From CAZLYX01 sp964563885 (GTDB taxonomy: Bacteria > Pseudomonadota > Gammaproteobacteria > Burkholderiales > Neisseriaceae), in NCBI GenBank assembly GCA_964563885.1, contig CAZLYX010000001.1, positions 43,287 to 107,286 of the forward strand: a stretch of 64,000 nt of DNA. Reading direction: 5' to 3'. The notes under the pieces are model-generated. The model was not told the origin of the DNA, did not search any database, and saw nothing but the letters and a program-made list of their open reading frames with translations. Numbering within the stretch: the stretch's first letter is position 1; every line of letters starts with the position of its first letter. Shown piece by piece: positions 17,391 to 26,249 of this stretch. The translations under genes were made by a program, and so were the position numbers.

Positions 17391-18575
17391 CTAAACTCCT
17401 AACCCAGCAAGGTGTTGCTGCGCACAAGCACGCGTTTCGGCATCTTGTTGCAACAGGGCTTCAATACTTTCAAGGCTACCTGAAACATTTCGTTCCAGGC
17501 AATGTGATACTACTCGAGCAATATCTGTAAAACGAATCTGTTTATTTAAAAAGGCGGCTACCGCTTCTTCATTAGCGGCATTAAGCACACAAGGCGCATT
17601 ACCGCCCGCTTGCATCGCCATATAAGCCAGTTCCAAACAAGGAAACCGCTGATAATCAGGCTCACAAAAAGTTAACGAACCCAGTGTGCTGAAATCCAAA
17701 GGCGCGACGCCCGAATCCAAGCGCTCAGGGAAACCCAAGCAATAAGCAATGGGGGTGCGCATGTCGGGGTTACCCAGCTGTGCCAACACAGAACCATCTA
17801 AGTAGCGCACCATACTGTGAATAACGCTTTGGGGATGAATCACCACTTCTAATTTTTCTGGCGGGGTATTAAACAGCCAATGAGCCTCGATTAATTCTAA
17901 ACCCTTATTCATCATGGTAGCGGAATCAACCGAGATTTTCTGACCCATGCTCCAATTCGGATGTTTAACCGCTTGTGCCGGCGTAATATGATCAAACGTA
18001 CTGATATCGGCATTTAAAAATGGGCCACCTGATGCTGTTAAAACAATCGAACGAATACCGTGTTTTTCTAGGCTACCTGAATAATCTGCCGGTAGCACTT
18101 GAAATATAGCATTATGCTCGCTATCAATAGGTAAAACTTTAGCGCCAGACTTCTCGGCAATATCCATAAACAGAGCACCCGATACCACCAGAGTTTCTTT
18201 GTTCGCCAAGTAAATAGTTTTGCCCTGTCTCGCCGCAGCTATTGTGGGTGGCAAACCAGCCGCTCCCACAATGGCTGCCATCACGCCAGTTACTTCGTTA
18301 GCTTGTGCCACCTCCACCAAAGCCTGTGCACCATATAATACTTCTGTACGACAAGACTGACTCTCCAACAATTGCTCTAGTGCAGCGGCATGTTCCGCAT
18401 CCGCCATCACTGCATAATGTGGATCAAATTTTTTACATTGCTCTGAGAGCTTGGTCACTTGCTTGTGGCCAGTCAATGCGAATATTTCGAACGCATTAGG
18501 ATGACGCGACACCACATCTAATGTGTTAACGCCAATACTGCCAGTGCTGCCGAGAATAGTTAACACTTGTTTCAT
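17391..18575 (-). CDS. dxr: 1-deoxy-D-xylulose 5-phosphate reductoisomerase
   Basis: MEP isoprenoid pathway enzyme. 394 residues with the NADPH-binding GSTGSIG at 9-15, the LANKETLVVSG segment and the metal/active-site SEHNAIFQ and SGGPF regions. Head of the dxr-rseP-bamA run. Contains two internal DUS (17473-17484 and 18070-18081). Confidence 0.97.
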   Translation of the reverse strand: MKQVLTILGSTGSIGVNTLDVVSRHPNAFEIFALTGHKQVTKLSEQCKKFDPHYAVMADAEHAAALEQLLESQSCRTEVLYGAQALVEVAQANEVTGVMAAIVGAAGLPPTIAAARQGKTIYLANKETLVVSGALFMDIAEKSGAKVLPIDSEHNAIFQVLPADYSGSLEKHGIRSIVLTASGGPFLNADISTFDHITPAQAVKHPNWSMGQKISVDSATMMNKGLELIEAHWLFNTPPEKLEVVIHPQSVIHSMVRYLDGSVLAQLGNPDMRTPIAYCLGFPERLDSGVAPLDFSTLGSLTFCEPDYQRFPCLELAYMAMQAGGNAPCVLNAANEEAVAAFLNKQIRFTDIARVVSHCLERNVSGSLESIEALLQQDAETRACAQQHLAGLGV

Positions 18576-18653
18576 TATTTTTATTCTATGATAAACATAA
18601 GCTCTTCAATAAAAGTGAAATAAAGCCATAGCTCCACTTTTTAGTAAACAAAC

Positions 18654-19964
18654 TTATTTCTTATTAAGTAAGTATTCTGCTAATGCTTGATAGGCAGGTA
18701 ACGAGGTTCCATCATTAGCACCATTGGCAGCAATTGGATGAGAGGCAAAGCGCACTAACACCATTTCTGCTTTAGGATCTATATAAATGGTTTGCCCATG
18801 CACACCACGCGCAGCATACGCACCGTGTTTATTACCAGTGTGCCACCACATATCGCGATAAGACCAGCCAGCTAGATCAGGATGATCTGATTTAGCAAAT
18901 ACCGCTGGGTCCCCACCAGCTGCAATATCTTTAATTGCTTGTGCTGGTAAAATTTGTTGACCCTGCCAGCGACCATTATTGCGAATCAACTCACCAAACC
19001 TTGCTAAGTCACGTAATCCAGCATTAAAGCCACCACCAGCAAAAGGCGTTCCTAGCTCATCAACAGAGTAATAACTGTCTTGCTCCATGCCGATTTTGCT
19101 CCATACTCGCTCAGCCAAAAGCTTGTTGACTGACTTACCTGAAGCTCTTGCGACTAACCAGCCCGCTAAATCTGCATTAGGTGTTTTATAGCCAAAAGCC
19201 TGGCCATGCTCACCAGCTTTTTTAATGGTTTTCAGTGCTGAATAATAACCAATCGGTCCTGTGTAGCCACTTGGCTTAGGTAATGGATTGCCTGCGGCGG
19301 AATAACTCCAGATTTCAGCATTTTTATTGGCATAGTCTTCGCTAAACTTTAGTGAAGTTGTCATATCCAATACTTGGCGCACCGTCGCATCACCAAATGC
19401 AGAATCCTTTAATTCTGGCAAATATTCACTTACTAAGCGTTTATCATCTAACTTACCTTCAGCCACTAACACCGCACCTAACGTTCCCGTCAATGATTTA
19501 GTTACTGACATAGCGGCATGCTGCTGGTCTTCTGTTAGCTCAGCAAAATAACGCTCATAAACAATTTTCCCACGATGTAAAACCACAATGCCGTCGGTGT
19601 AGTTCTGCCAGAGCGATGCTTCCCAACTCATGTCTTTATTAGACTTTAAAGGTCGAAATGTTATTGCATCAATTGCGGGATCAAGCTGCTTAGCCTGTTT
19701 AGAAGGTGCAGCCAAGCCACGAGACACATTCACCGTAGGCATTAAATCACGCATGTGCACCACACTCCAACGCATTGCTGGAAACTCAAAAAAACTTCCA
19801 TCATTAAAACGCAGCTGCTTGGTTGCTGGTATCGGAAAACCTTGCATCCAACCTAGCTTACTCGGCTCAGAATCACGCGCAGAAAGGAAATCAGATTGGG
19901 CATAAACAGTAGTTTGCATAAATAAAATACTAACACAGAAACAAGTTTTAAAGAGGCTCCACAT
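18654..19964 (-). CDS. Beta-lactamase-family serine hydrolase
   Basis: Class C beta-lactamase-fold hydrolase similar to 6-aminohexanoate-dimer hydrolase (NylB) type enzymes. 436 residues from ATG at 19964, chosen because AAGGAAGG lies just upstream and it gives a good signal peptide ending VYAQ; the longer TTG frame does not. SxxK motif SVTK at residues 153-156 supplies the nucleophile; candidate tyrosines are in WSYSAAGN. The C-terminal HGQTIYIDP replaces the KTG box. Substrate unknown; peptide or ester cleavage in the periplasm is likely. It interrupts the usual dxr-cdsA order. Confidence 0.88.
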   Translation of the reverse strand: MWSLFKTCFCVSILFMQTTVYAQSDFLSARDSEPSKLGWMQGFPIPATKQLRFNDGSFFEFPAMRWSVVHMRDLMPTVNVSRGLAAPSKQAKQLDPAIDAITFRPLKSNKDMSWEASLWQNYTDGIVVLHRGKIVYERYFAELTEDQQHAAMSVTKSLTGTLGAVLVAEGKLDDKRLVSEYLPELKDSAFGDATVRQVLDMTTSLKFSEDYANKNAEIWSYSAAGNPLPKPSGYTGPIGYYSALKTIKKAGEHGQAFGYKTPNADLAGWLVARASGKSVNKLLAERVWSKIGMEQDSYYSVDELGTPFAGGGFNAGLRDLARFGELIRNNGRWQGQQILPAQAIKDIAAGGDPAVFAKSDHPDLAGWSYRDMWWHTGNKHGAYAARGVHGQTIYIDPKAEMVLVRFASHPIAANGANDGTSLPAYQALAEYLLNKK

Positions 19965-20205
19965 GCATAACCTTCCTTGTTGGAATGATTGAATCTTATT
20001 AGATGGCAAATAATATTCAAAGCAGAATAAATATTTTTAGAGAATATATCTTGCTGAACTGCGGGCTAAATGCTGCTGATTAAACCAACCCGCTTGCTCG
20101 TTTTAAATGCAAAATCAAACTTCCAATCACCATCAGCTAACACGGTAACGTCAGATTAAGCTTTTAAAGCATGTTCCAGATCTTGTACAGGAGCTCAAGC
20201 GTAAA

Positions 20206-20236
20206 GCTACCTGAAAGCTCAATAAATTCAGGTAGC
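20206..20236 (-). terminator. Degenerate DUS-pair hairpin after cdsA
   Basis: GCTACCTGAA and TTCAGGTAGC form a perfect 10-base stem; the outermost DUS bases have diverged on each arm (AAGC... and ...GCCC). Eleven bases beyond the cdsA stop codon. Confidence 0.6.
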
Positions 20237-20247
20237 CCATTAATCTA

Positions 20248-21045
20248 TTAATTTATTAATACATGAATGGCCGCATAAACACTCAACACTGCAATCAAGC
20301 TATCAACTCGATCAAACACGCCGCCGTGTCCAGGTAAAAGACTGCTACTGTCTTTCACGCCTGCTACTCGCTTAAACCAGCTTTCCAGTAAATCGCCACC
20401 AACACTCACTGCTGTTAACACCAATGCGAAAAACAACGTAGCTAACCAAGACCAATCAAATGCCAGCCAACCAGCATTGCGCACAATGATAATATAAATC
20501 AGCACGCACACTGCTCCACCCATAGCGCCTTCCCAGCTTTTGCCTGGACTTATTGCTGGCGCTAACTTATGTTTTCCATAAGCTTTGCCACTGAAATAAG
20601 CAAAAATATCAGCCACCCATACTAAACCCATCACTGCCAACAACGACACAGCTGCATCAGTATCTGGTCGCAACAGCTGCAAAGCAAACCAAAACGGCAA
20701 CATCAGCATCCAGCCCACAGCCAATGCTTTCCAGCCATCTACAGCTTGCCATTTATTTTTCAACCACAAAGGCATCACAACAAACCAAAAAATCAGCACC
20801 AGCACCCATGCTAATGGCGGCAAAATCCAATTACCCAAATAAGCAAACAGCATCCACAGAGCTGTACCCACCAAATAGGGCAACTTCACACCTTCGCCCA
20901 GCTTCGCCATACGGCTATATTCCCACAACGCCAACAAAGTAATAAGCCCACTAAATGCCACCCACAAACCATGCGGTGCATAAAATAACATACCTAACAT
21001 GAGTGGCAATAAAATTAAAGCGGTGATGATGCGTAGTTTTAACAT
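20248..21045 (-). CDS. cdsA: Phosphatidate cytidylyltransferase
   Basis: Integral inner-membrane enzyme making CDP-diacylglycerol for phospholipid synthesis. 265 residues with about seven to eight hydrophobic segments. The CDS signature occurs near the C-terminus (GVKDSSSLLPGHGGVFDRVDS), and SGKAYGKHKLAPAISPGKSWEG precedes it. Downstream of uppS in the frr-uppS-cdsA run. Confidence 0.96.
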   Translation of the reverse strand: MLKLRIITALILLPLMLGMLFYAPHGLWVAFSGLITLLALWEYSRMAKLGEGVKLPYLVGTALWMLFAYLGNWILPPLAWVLVLIFWFVVMPLWLKNKWQAVDGWKALAVGWMLMLPFWFALQLLRPDTDAAVSLLAVMGLVWVADIFAYFSGKAYGKHKLAPAISPGKSWEGAMGGAVCVLIYIIIVRNAGWLAFDWSWLATLFFALVLTAVSVGGDLLESWFKRVAGVKDSSSLLPGHGGVFDRVDSLIAVLSVYAAIHVLIN

Positions 21046-21068
21046 GAAGTCAGACTTTTGATCGATTG

Positions 21069-21096
21069 CTTCAGGTAGCCTCTAGGCTACCTGAAG
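21069..21096. repeat. Reverse-order DUS palindrome between uppS and cdsA
   Basis: TTCAGGTAGCCT, two bases, then AGGCTACCTGAA: the two DUS point toward each other in the opposite order to all the terminator pairs. No clear T-tract follows on the minus strand, so it is unlikely to stop transcription inside this operon. Confidence 0.75.
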
Positions 21097-21161
21097 ATAA
21101 AATAATAAGAACACTGCTGCCGCTATACTACATAATGAAAGCATAACAACAATGCTCAAGC

Positions 21162-21911
21162 TTACTCACTACGCTGATATTGTTCGGGCAATTGTTCTGA
21201 AGTACGGCCAAAACGGCGCTCGCGCTGCTGAAAAGACGCAATTGCACGATTGATTTCGTCACTATTAAAGTCTGGCCACAGCGTATTGGTAAAATAGAGT
21301 TCAGCATAGGCCAGCTGCCACAACAGAAAATTGCTGATGCGCATTTCACCACCAGTGCGGATAAATAAATCAGGCTCTGCCGCCTCTCCCAATGAAAGAT
21401 GACGCATCACACCCTCTTCTGTGATTTCACTAACGCCTTCTTTCATTAAAGCATTAGCTGCCTGCAAAACATCCCAACGACCACCATAATCAGCAGCAAT
21501 TGTGAGCGTTAATCCTGTATTACTTTCAGTCAAAGTCTCAGCAGCCTCGATGCCCGCAACAATATCGGCAGTAAATCGTTCGCGTGAACCAATGATGCGC
21601 AGGCGCAGGTTGTTTTTATGCAGTTTTTTTACCTTTTTCCGCAAGGAATGCATAAACAAGCTCATTAAAAAATTCACCTCATCAGTAGGCCTGCGCCAAT
21701 TTTCTGTTGAAAATGCAAATACTGTTAGATGAGATACCCCTAAATCGGCACAATATTGAACCGTTTTCTCCAGCACTTCTAAACCACGCCTATGCCCCAT
21801 CACACGGGGCAAAAAGCGTTTTTTTGCCCAGCGTCCATTACCGTCCATAATCACAGCGATATGGCGCGGAATATCGGTATGTTCAAGAATGCCCTGCGTA
21901 CTACTTTTCAA
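21162..21911 (-). CDS. uppS: Undecaprenyl diphosphate synthase
   Basis: Cis-prenyltransferase that makes the C55 carrier for peptidoglycan and LOS. 249 residues. IMDGNGRWAKKR (catalytic D23) and the C-terminal substrate-binding RTGGEMRISNFLLWQ are present. Twenty bases after frr; co-transcription with frr and cdsA is likely. Confidence 0.97.
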   Translation of the reverse strand: MKSSTQGILEHTDIPRHIAVIMDGNGRWAKKRFLPRVMGHRRGLEVLEKTVQYCADLGVSHLTVFAFSTENWRRPTDEVNFLMSLFMHSLRKKVKKLHKNNLRLRIIGSRERFTADIVAGIEAAETLTESNTGLTLTIAADYGGRWDVLQAANALMKEGVSEITEEGVMRHLSLGEAAEPDLFIRTGGEMRISNFLLWQLAYAELYFTNTLWPDFNSDEINRAIASFQQRERRFGRTSEQLPEQYQRSE

Positions 21912-21931
21912 AGTATGGCCTTTCAGATAGC

Positions 21932-22489
21932 TTAAACCGCCATCAAGTCTTCTTCTTTGGCCGCCAACGCTTTATCAGCATCAGCAATATATTTATCCGT
22001 AAGTTTCTGAATAGCCTCTTCACCCCGACGCGATTCATCTTCAGAAATTTCTTTATCTTTCAGTAAGTTTTTAAAATCATTATTCGCATCACGGCGCACA
22101 TTACGAATAGCAACTCGCCCTTCTTCTACCTCACTGCGAACCACTTTAATTAAATCTTTACGACGCTCTTCAGTCAACATTGGCATTGGTACGCGAATAA
22201 GATCACCCATATTTGCTGGATTTAAACCTAAGTTTGAATCACGAATAGCTTTTTCAATCGGACCAATCATATTGCTTTCATAAGGCTTCACACCGATGGT
22301 TCGCGCATCAATCAGGTTTACACTCGCAACCTGACTCACTGGCACTAGGCTGCCATAATAATCGACGTCGACTTGATCCAACAAGCCTGCATGGGCGCGG
22401 CCAGTACGAACTTTAGCCAAGTTTTCCTTCAATACTTCTAAAGAGCGCTGCATTTTAGCGTCAGCGGATTTTTGAATATCGTTAATCAT
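21932..22489 (-). CDS. frr: Ribosome recycling factor
   Basis: Splits post-termination ribosomes with EF-G. 185 residues, standard length. Start MINDIQKSADAKM and RTGRAHAGLLD followed by long helices (RRDANNDFKNLLKD) are typical. Between pyrH and uppS. Confidence 0.97.
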   Translation of the reverse strand: MINDIQKSADAKMQRSLEVLKENLAKVRTGRAHAGLLDQVDVDYYGSLVPVSQVASVNLIDARTIGVKPYESNMIGPIEKAIRDSNLGLNPANMGDLIRVPMPMLTEERRKDLIKVVRSEVEEGRVAIRNVRRDANNDFKNLLKDKEISEDESRRGEEAIQKLTDKYIADADKALAAKEEDLMAV

Positions 22490-22698
22490 CTTTGTTTCTC
22501 TTTTATTTGTTAATGATTGGGTGATTATCGCCCCACTCTATCTGAAAACAATGCTTACAAACTCAATGTTGCCAGTTTACAGTCTATAGCAATACTAAAT
22601 GTAGCATACTACCGCGCTTGCCTTGCTACGACAAGCGCTGCGCTTTTATTTTGCCCGCTTTAACAAGCCTAAATTTCAGCTTAAAATTAAACAATAAA

Positions 22699-22710
22699 AG
22701 GCTACCTGAA
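22699..22710 (+). repeat. DUS between pyrH and frr
   Basis: Perfect AGGCTACCTGAA with only a decayed inverse partner (CTCAGACAACCT, 22716-22727). The partner is closer to the Neisseria-type core than to the local dialect, though three mismatches make this weak. The hairpin would be poor. Confidence 0.6.
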
Positions 22711-22736
22711 AAAGCTCAGACAACCTTGGAAAAGGT

Positions 22737-23456
22737 TTAATAATGAACCAATGTACCTTCATCCTCACCTGCAATTACACGTTTCAGTGCGCCCTCTTTG
22801 CCAATGGCAAACACAACGATATTCAATTTACGTTCACGACAAAGTGCAAATGCCGTTGCATCCATCACTTTAAGATTTTTGCTCAGCGCCTCATCAAAAG
22901 TAATGGTTTGATAACGAGTGGCCGATGGGTCTTTTTTAGGATCGGCAGTGTATACGCCATCAACATTAGTCGCTTTCATCACGATATCACAATTCATTTC
23001 TGCACCGCGCAGTGCAGCCGCCGTGTCAGTCGTGAAGAAGGGGTTGCCTGTACCAGCAGCAAAAATAACTAGTTTACCCTCTTCTAAATATTGGATAGCC
23101 TTAGGGCGAGCATATGTTTCTGCAATTTGCTGCATTGAAAGTGCCGATTGAACACGTGCCTTCACACCCAAACTTTCAAATGCATCCTTAAGAGCCAATG
23201 CATTCATAACCGTAGCCATCATGCCCATGTAATCAGCAGTAGCCCTATCCATACCACTGGCTTGCGTGGCCACGCCGCGGAAAATATTGCCGCCGCCCAC
23301 CACAACGCCCACCTCCACACCCATATCAACAATTTCTTTTACTTGGCCAACAATCTGCATGATGGTGTCACGATTGATACCAAAAGCATCATTGCCCATT
23401 AGAGCCTCACCGGACAGTTTCAATAAAACGCGTTTATATTTAGTTGTTTGGGTCAT
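22737..23456 (-). CDS. pyrH: UMP kinase
   Basis: Phosphorylates UMP to UDP; hexameric bacterial type. About 239 residues from ATG at 23456, which has an AAAGGTG ribosome site; a GTG three codons upstream is the alternative. YKRVLLKLSGEALMG at the N-terminus and VGGGNIFRG (nucleotide binding) plus MMATVMNALALKDA are characteristic. Between tsf and frr, the usual order. Confidence 0.96.
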   Translation of the reverse strand: MTQTTKYKRVLLKLSGEALMGNDAFGINRDTIMQIVGQVKEIVDMGVEVGVVVGGGNIFRGVATQASGMDRATADYMGMMATVMNALALKDAFESLGVKARVQSALSMQQIAETYARPKAIQYLEEGKLVIFAAGTGNPFFTTDTAAALRGAEMNCDIVMKATNVDGVYTADPKKDPSATRYQTITFDEALSKNLKVMDATAFALCRERKLNIVVFAIGKEGALKRVIAGEDEGTLVHY

Positions 23457-23784
23457 ACTGCGCACCTTTTTATAAGTTGATGAATTGGTGAAAATAAAGT
23501 TTTAAGTGCTCACCATTATACGCATTTTAAAATGCTTTTCCTGCCCTAGCATGGGAAAATTTTAAGTTATCTTAACATCCGAGAAAATCACCTTAAATCT
23601 TATTTAAAGTACTATCAAAATTATATCGGCATGCTGAATTAAAATGTCATTGCCAAAGCTCGTGTTAACAAAAGCACAAGCCCTAACTTATCTGACTATA
23701 TTCTACAATAAGGTTAAATAATGAGACAAAATACAAATCAATACTCGGCTATTTGATGACTTGAGCCCAGGGCTACACGAAAAA
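23457..23784. other. Non-coding region between tsf and pyrH
   Basis: About 330 bases with no open frame or RNA gene that I can support. It should contain the promoter of pyrH on the minus strand, since a strong terminator follows tsf. Confidence 0.5.
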
Positions 23785-23809
23785 ATACCCGCTGTTTGAC
23801 AGCGGGTAT
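23785..23809 (-). terminator. Terminator after tsf
   Basis: ATACCCGCTGT and ACAGCGGGTAT form an 11-base stem with a three-base loop; on the minus strand it ends in TTTTTC. It separates rpsB-tsf from pyrH. Confidence 0.88.
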
Positions 23810-23826
23810 CCATTAAAATAGTAAAT

Positions 23827-24699
23827 TCATACTTTAGAAGCAGCTGCCACTTCAGCAGCATAGTCTACTTCTTTTTTCTCAATACCTTCACCCACATGGA
23901 ATGCCGCAAAACCAAGCACTTCAGAGCCTTGCTCTTTCAGAAATTTTTCTACGGTTACATCTGGATTGATTACAAATGGCTGACCTAACAAAGTTATTTC
24001 TGCTAAATATTTATTGACGCGGCCTTCAACCATTTTCGCCACGATATCAGCAGGTTTACCTGATTCTTCAGCTTGGGCGGTGTAGATATGACGCTCTTTT
24101 TCAACCAGCTCCGCATCAACTTGATCTTTAGACACGCACTGTGGACGCGAAGCAGCAATATGCATCGCTATTTGACGAATCGCTTGTTCATCGCCACCTT
24201 TATATTCAACCATAACGCCAATTTTAGCACCATGTAGATAAGTCACTAAATTATTATCAGTTTCATAACGCTCAAAACGACGTACGCTAATATTTTCGCC
24301 TAATTTAGCGATAATAGCCTTACGCATTTCTTCTACAGTTTCGCCTGAAGCAGTTTTAACATCACCCAAAGCAGCTACATCAGCAGGATTGCCGGCGGCA
24401 ACCGCTTCAGCAGCAGCATTGGTAAACGCTAAAAAACTTTCATCTTTTGCTACAAAGTCAGTTTCACAGTTTATTTCAACCAGTGCACCAACATTGCCTT
24501 TTACAACATAAGAAATCACGCCTTCAGCAGCAGTACGACCAGCTAGTTTACCGGCTTTAGCACCTGATCTGATGCGCAGAATTTCTTCAGCTTTATCTAT
24601 ATCGCCTTCGGCTTCTACTAAAGCTTTTTTGCACTCCATCATACCTAAGCCAGTAGCGGCACGCAGCTCACCAACCATTTTTGCGGTAATTGCAGTCAT
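23827..24699 (-). CDS. tsf: Elongation factor Ts
   Basis: Guanine nucleotide exchange factor for EF-Tu. 290 residues. N-terminal UBA-like ATGLGMMECKKALVEAEGD and the TDFV motif (ETDFVAKD) that contacts EF-Tu are visible. ATG preceded by AGGAG. Downstream of rpsB with two hairpins in the spacer. Confidence 0.98.
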   Translation of the reverse strand: MTAITAKMVGELRAATGLGMMECKKALVEAEGDIDKAEEILRIRSGAKAGKLAGRTAAEGVISYVVKGNVGALVEINCETDFVAKDESFLAFTNAAAEAVAAGNPADVAALGDVKTASGETVEEMRKAIIAKLGENISVRRFERYETDNNLVTYLHGAKIGVMVEYKGGDEQAIRQIAMHIAASRPQCVSKDQVDAELVEKERHIYTAQAEESGKPADIVAKMVEGRVNKYLAEITLLGQPFVINPDVTVEKFLKEQGSEVLGFAAFHVGEGIEKKEVDYAAEVAAASKV

Positions 24700-24724
24700 T
24701 CTTCAACTCCTAAAATCAATGCTG

Positions 24725-24745
24725 GGCACGGCCATAGGCCATGCC
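24725..24745 (-). other. Hairpin in the rpsB-tsf spacer
   Basis: GGCACGGCC and GGCCATGCC form a nine-base stem with one G-U pair and a three-base loop, 26 bases before the tsf start codon. No T-tract follows. It may be an RNA-processing site or stabilise the tsf 5' end after attenuation at the preceding terminator-like hairpin. Confidence 0.45.
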
Positions 24746-24793
24746 GAAAAATAAAATGACGGCTAATCCAAATACAACTCAGGCAGCCTGTCT

Positions 24794-24816
24794 AAAAAAG
24801 GGGCCTTTGCCCCTTT
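24794..24816 (-). terminator. Terminator-like hairpin between rpsB and tsf
   Basis: AAAGGGGC and GCCCCTTT with a four-base loop; on the minus strand it is followed by TTTTTT. Lies 12 bases beyond rpsB, so it may partially terminate and set the rpsB:tsf ratio. Confidence 0.8.
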
Positions 24817-24827
24817 CTATGTTCGCG

Positions 24828-25556
24828 TTACTCAGCTGCTGTTTCTTGAACAGCTTGAACGATTTCTTGTAAAGATTGATTTTTACCTTCCAGAAACGCA
24901 TCAGCAATACCACGGCAGTATAAACGGATTGCTTTAGAAGAGTCATCATTACCTGGAATAACGTGTTTCACGCCATCTGGGCTGTTATTGGTATCTACTA
25001 CAGCAATAACTGGAATGCCCAATTTTGCAGCTTCTACCAAAGTACCATTTTGGTAACCAGTATCGATAACGAAAATCGCATCTGGCAAACCTTTCATATC
25101 TTTAATACCGCCCAGTGAACGTTCTAGTTTTTCAACTTCACGTTGCATGGTCAAGATTTCTTTCTTGTTGAACCCACCTTCATTAGCACTTTCCAGGATG
25201 GCAGATTTTTCTTCTAGGCGCTTGATAGATTGCTTAACTGTTTTATAGTTAGTCAGCATGCCACCCAACCAACGGTAGTCTACATACGGTGCGCCAGCAC
25301 GAACTGCTTCTTCACGAATAATTTCGCGAGCTTGGCGTTTGGTACCAACAAACAATACTGTGCCTTTATTGGCAGCCAAGCGACGCACTACAGTTTGCGC
25401 CTCGTGGAATAGTGGCAACGTTTTTTCCAAGTTGATGATATGGATTTTATTGCGCGCGCCAAAAATGTATTGCTCCATTTTTGGGTTCCAATAACGGGTT
25501 TGGTGACCAAAATGAACGCCTGCTTCCAGCATTTGACGCATAGTAACTTGTGACAT
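24828..25556 (-). CDS. rpsB: 30S ribosomal protein S2
   Basis: Small-subunit protein of 242 residues from ATG at 25556 (MSQVTMRQMLEAGVHFGHQ). An upstream in-frame extension of 39 codons exists but starts within the leader and is not typical of S2. AAGGA precedes the chosen ATG. Conserved FVGTKRQAREII and PDAIFVIDT regions are present. Confidence 0.97.
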   Translation of the reverse strand: MSQVTMRQMLEAGVHFGHQTRYWNPKMEQYIFGARNKIHIINLEKTLPLFHEAQTVVRRLAANKGTVLFVGTKRQAREIIREEAVRAGAPYVDYRWLGGMLTNYKTVKQSIKRLEEKSAILESANEGGFNKKEILTMQREVEKLERSLGGIKDMKGLPDAIFVIDTGYQNGTLVEAAKLGIPVIAVVDTNNSPDGVKHVIPGNDDSSKAIRLYCRGIADAFLEGKNQSLQEIVQAVQETAAE

Positions 25557-25621
25557 AAAATTCCTTAAAGGGTTAAAGCATACATCTCGTCGCACAGAAC
25601 TCTTTGTATTTAAAACAAAAA

Positions 25622-25642
25622 GCACCCTTCGGCGCAAGATGC
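25622..25642 (-). promoter_or_regulatory. Candidate attenuator in the rpsB leader
   Basis: On the minus strand GCATCTT pairs with AAGGGTGC (with G-U pairs), followed by TTTTTGTTTT, about 65 bases before the rpsB ATG. Such a terminator-like element in the 5' leader fits autoregulation of S2, but only the fold is visible here. Confidence 0.4.
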
Positions 25643-25715
25643 GAGCATTGTAATAAGTGTTCTTGTTTTCCAAAACGGAAAGCCAGTCAATTATAGCAGA
25701 TTAAAACTGGGTATG

Positions 25716-25737
25716 AAAAGCCTTTAATTGGCTTTTT
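25716..25737. terminator. Weak hairpin overlapping the end of the small membrane gene
   Basis: AAAAGCC and GGCTTTT with a seven-base loop; it includes the last codons of the gene ending at 25724. Only three G-C pairs, so termination may be partial. Confidence 0.35.
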
Positions 25738-25921
25738 TGTCTTGCTTTTCTGCCAACTTCAACAACATATTGCGGCGACGTATTATCGCCACCCAAAACA
25801 TAAACAATGCGGGAATGACTGCCCAAAACACAAGGTAAATCAGAATGCGTGCCAAGCTAGATTGGGCAATACTAAACATCACTGCAACAAACAAATAACC
25901 AATAGCGACAATGTGCCACAT
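25724..25921 (-). CDS. Small conserved-type inner-membrane protein
   Basis: 65 residues from ATG at 25921, where GGGAAAAG gives a ribosome site; an upstream TTG/ATG extension of 21 basic residues is less likely. Two hydrophobic segments (about 3-22 and 25-46) and a basic C-terminal tail (IIRRRNMLLKLAEKQDKK), so both ends probably face the cytoplasm. Function unknown. Stands alone upstream of rpsB. Confidence 0.6.
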   Translation of the reverse strand: MWHIVAIGYLFVAVMFSIAQSSLARILIYLVFWAVIPALFMFWVAIIRRRNMLLKLAEKQDKKAN

Positions 25922-26148
25922 TCTCTTTTCCCTTCTTAAATTTTTGTAACGCCTTAAACCAAAGCCATGTAACTGAGCCAACAAATAGCTAGGTCGGATT
26001 TTTATCTCTTTATAAGCAAAGCAAGCTTATCAACTTAATCTAATTTGCCAACTTAAACATTTAGCAGCAAAAGAGATAATTCATCATGTTTCAGGCGCTA
26101 AACGGTATCAAGATGAACACATTAATTAAAAGCCAGCCCAGAGTTACT

Positions 26149-26160
26149 TTCAGGTAGCCT
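26149..26160 (-). repeat. Solitary DUS
   Basis: Perfect reverse-orientation DUS in the region between the small membrane gene and rpmG, with no partner. Confidence 0.8.
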
Positions 26161-26201
26161 CTAACACAACATTTGCACTATTATTCAATTGCCATCCAAA
26201 C

Positions 26202-26230
26202 AAAAAGCCTTTGCTTAGCAAAGGCTTTTT
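26202..26230 (-). terminator. Terminator after rpmG
   Basis: Perfect 13-base inverted repeat AAAAAGCCTTTGC / GCAAAGGCTTTTT with a three-base loop and T-tract; 20 bases beyond the rpmG stop codon. Confidence 0.9.
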
Positions 26231-26249
26231 GGCATGCAGAAAAACTATA

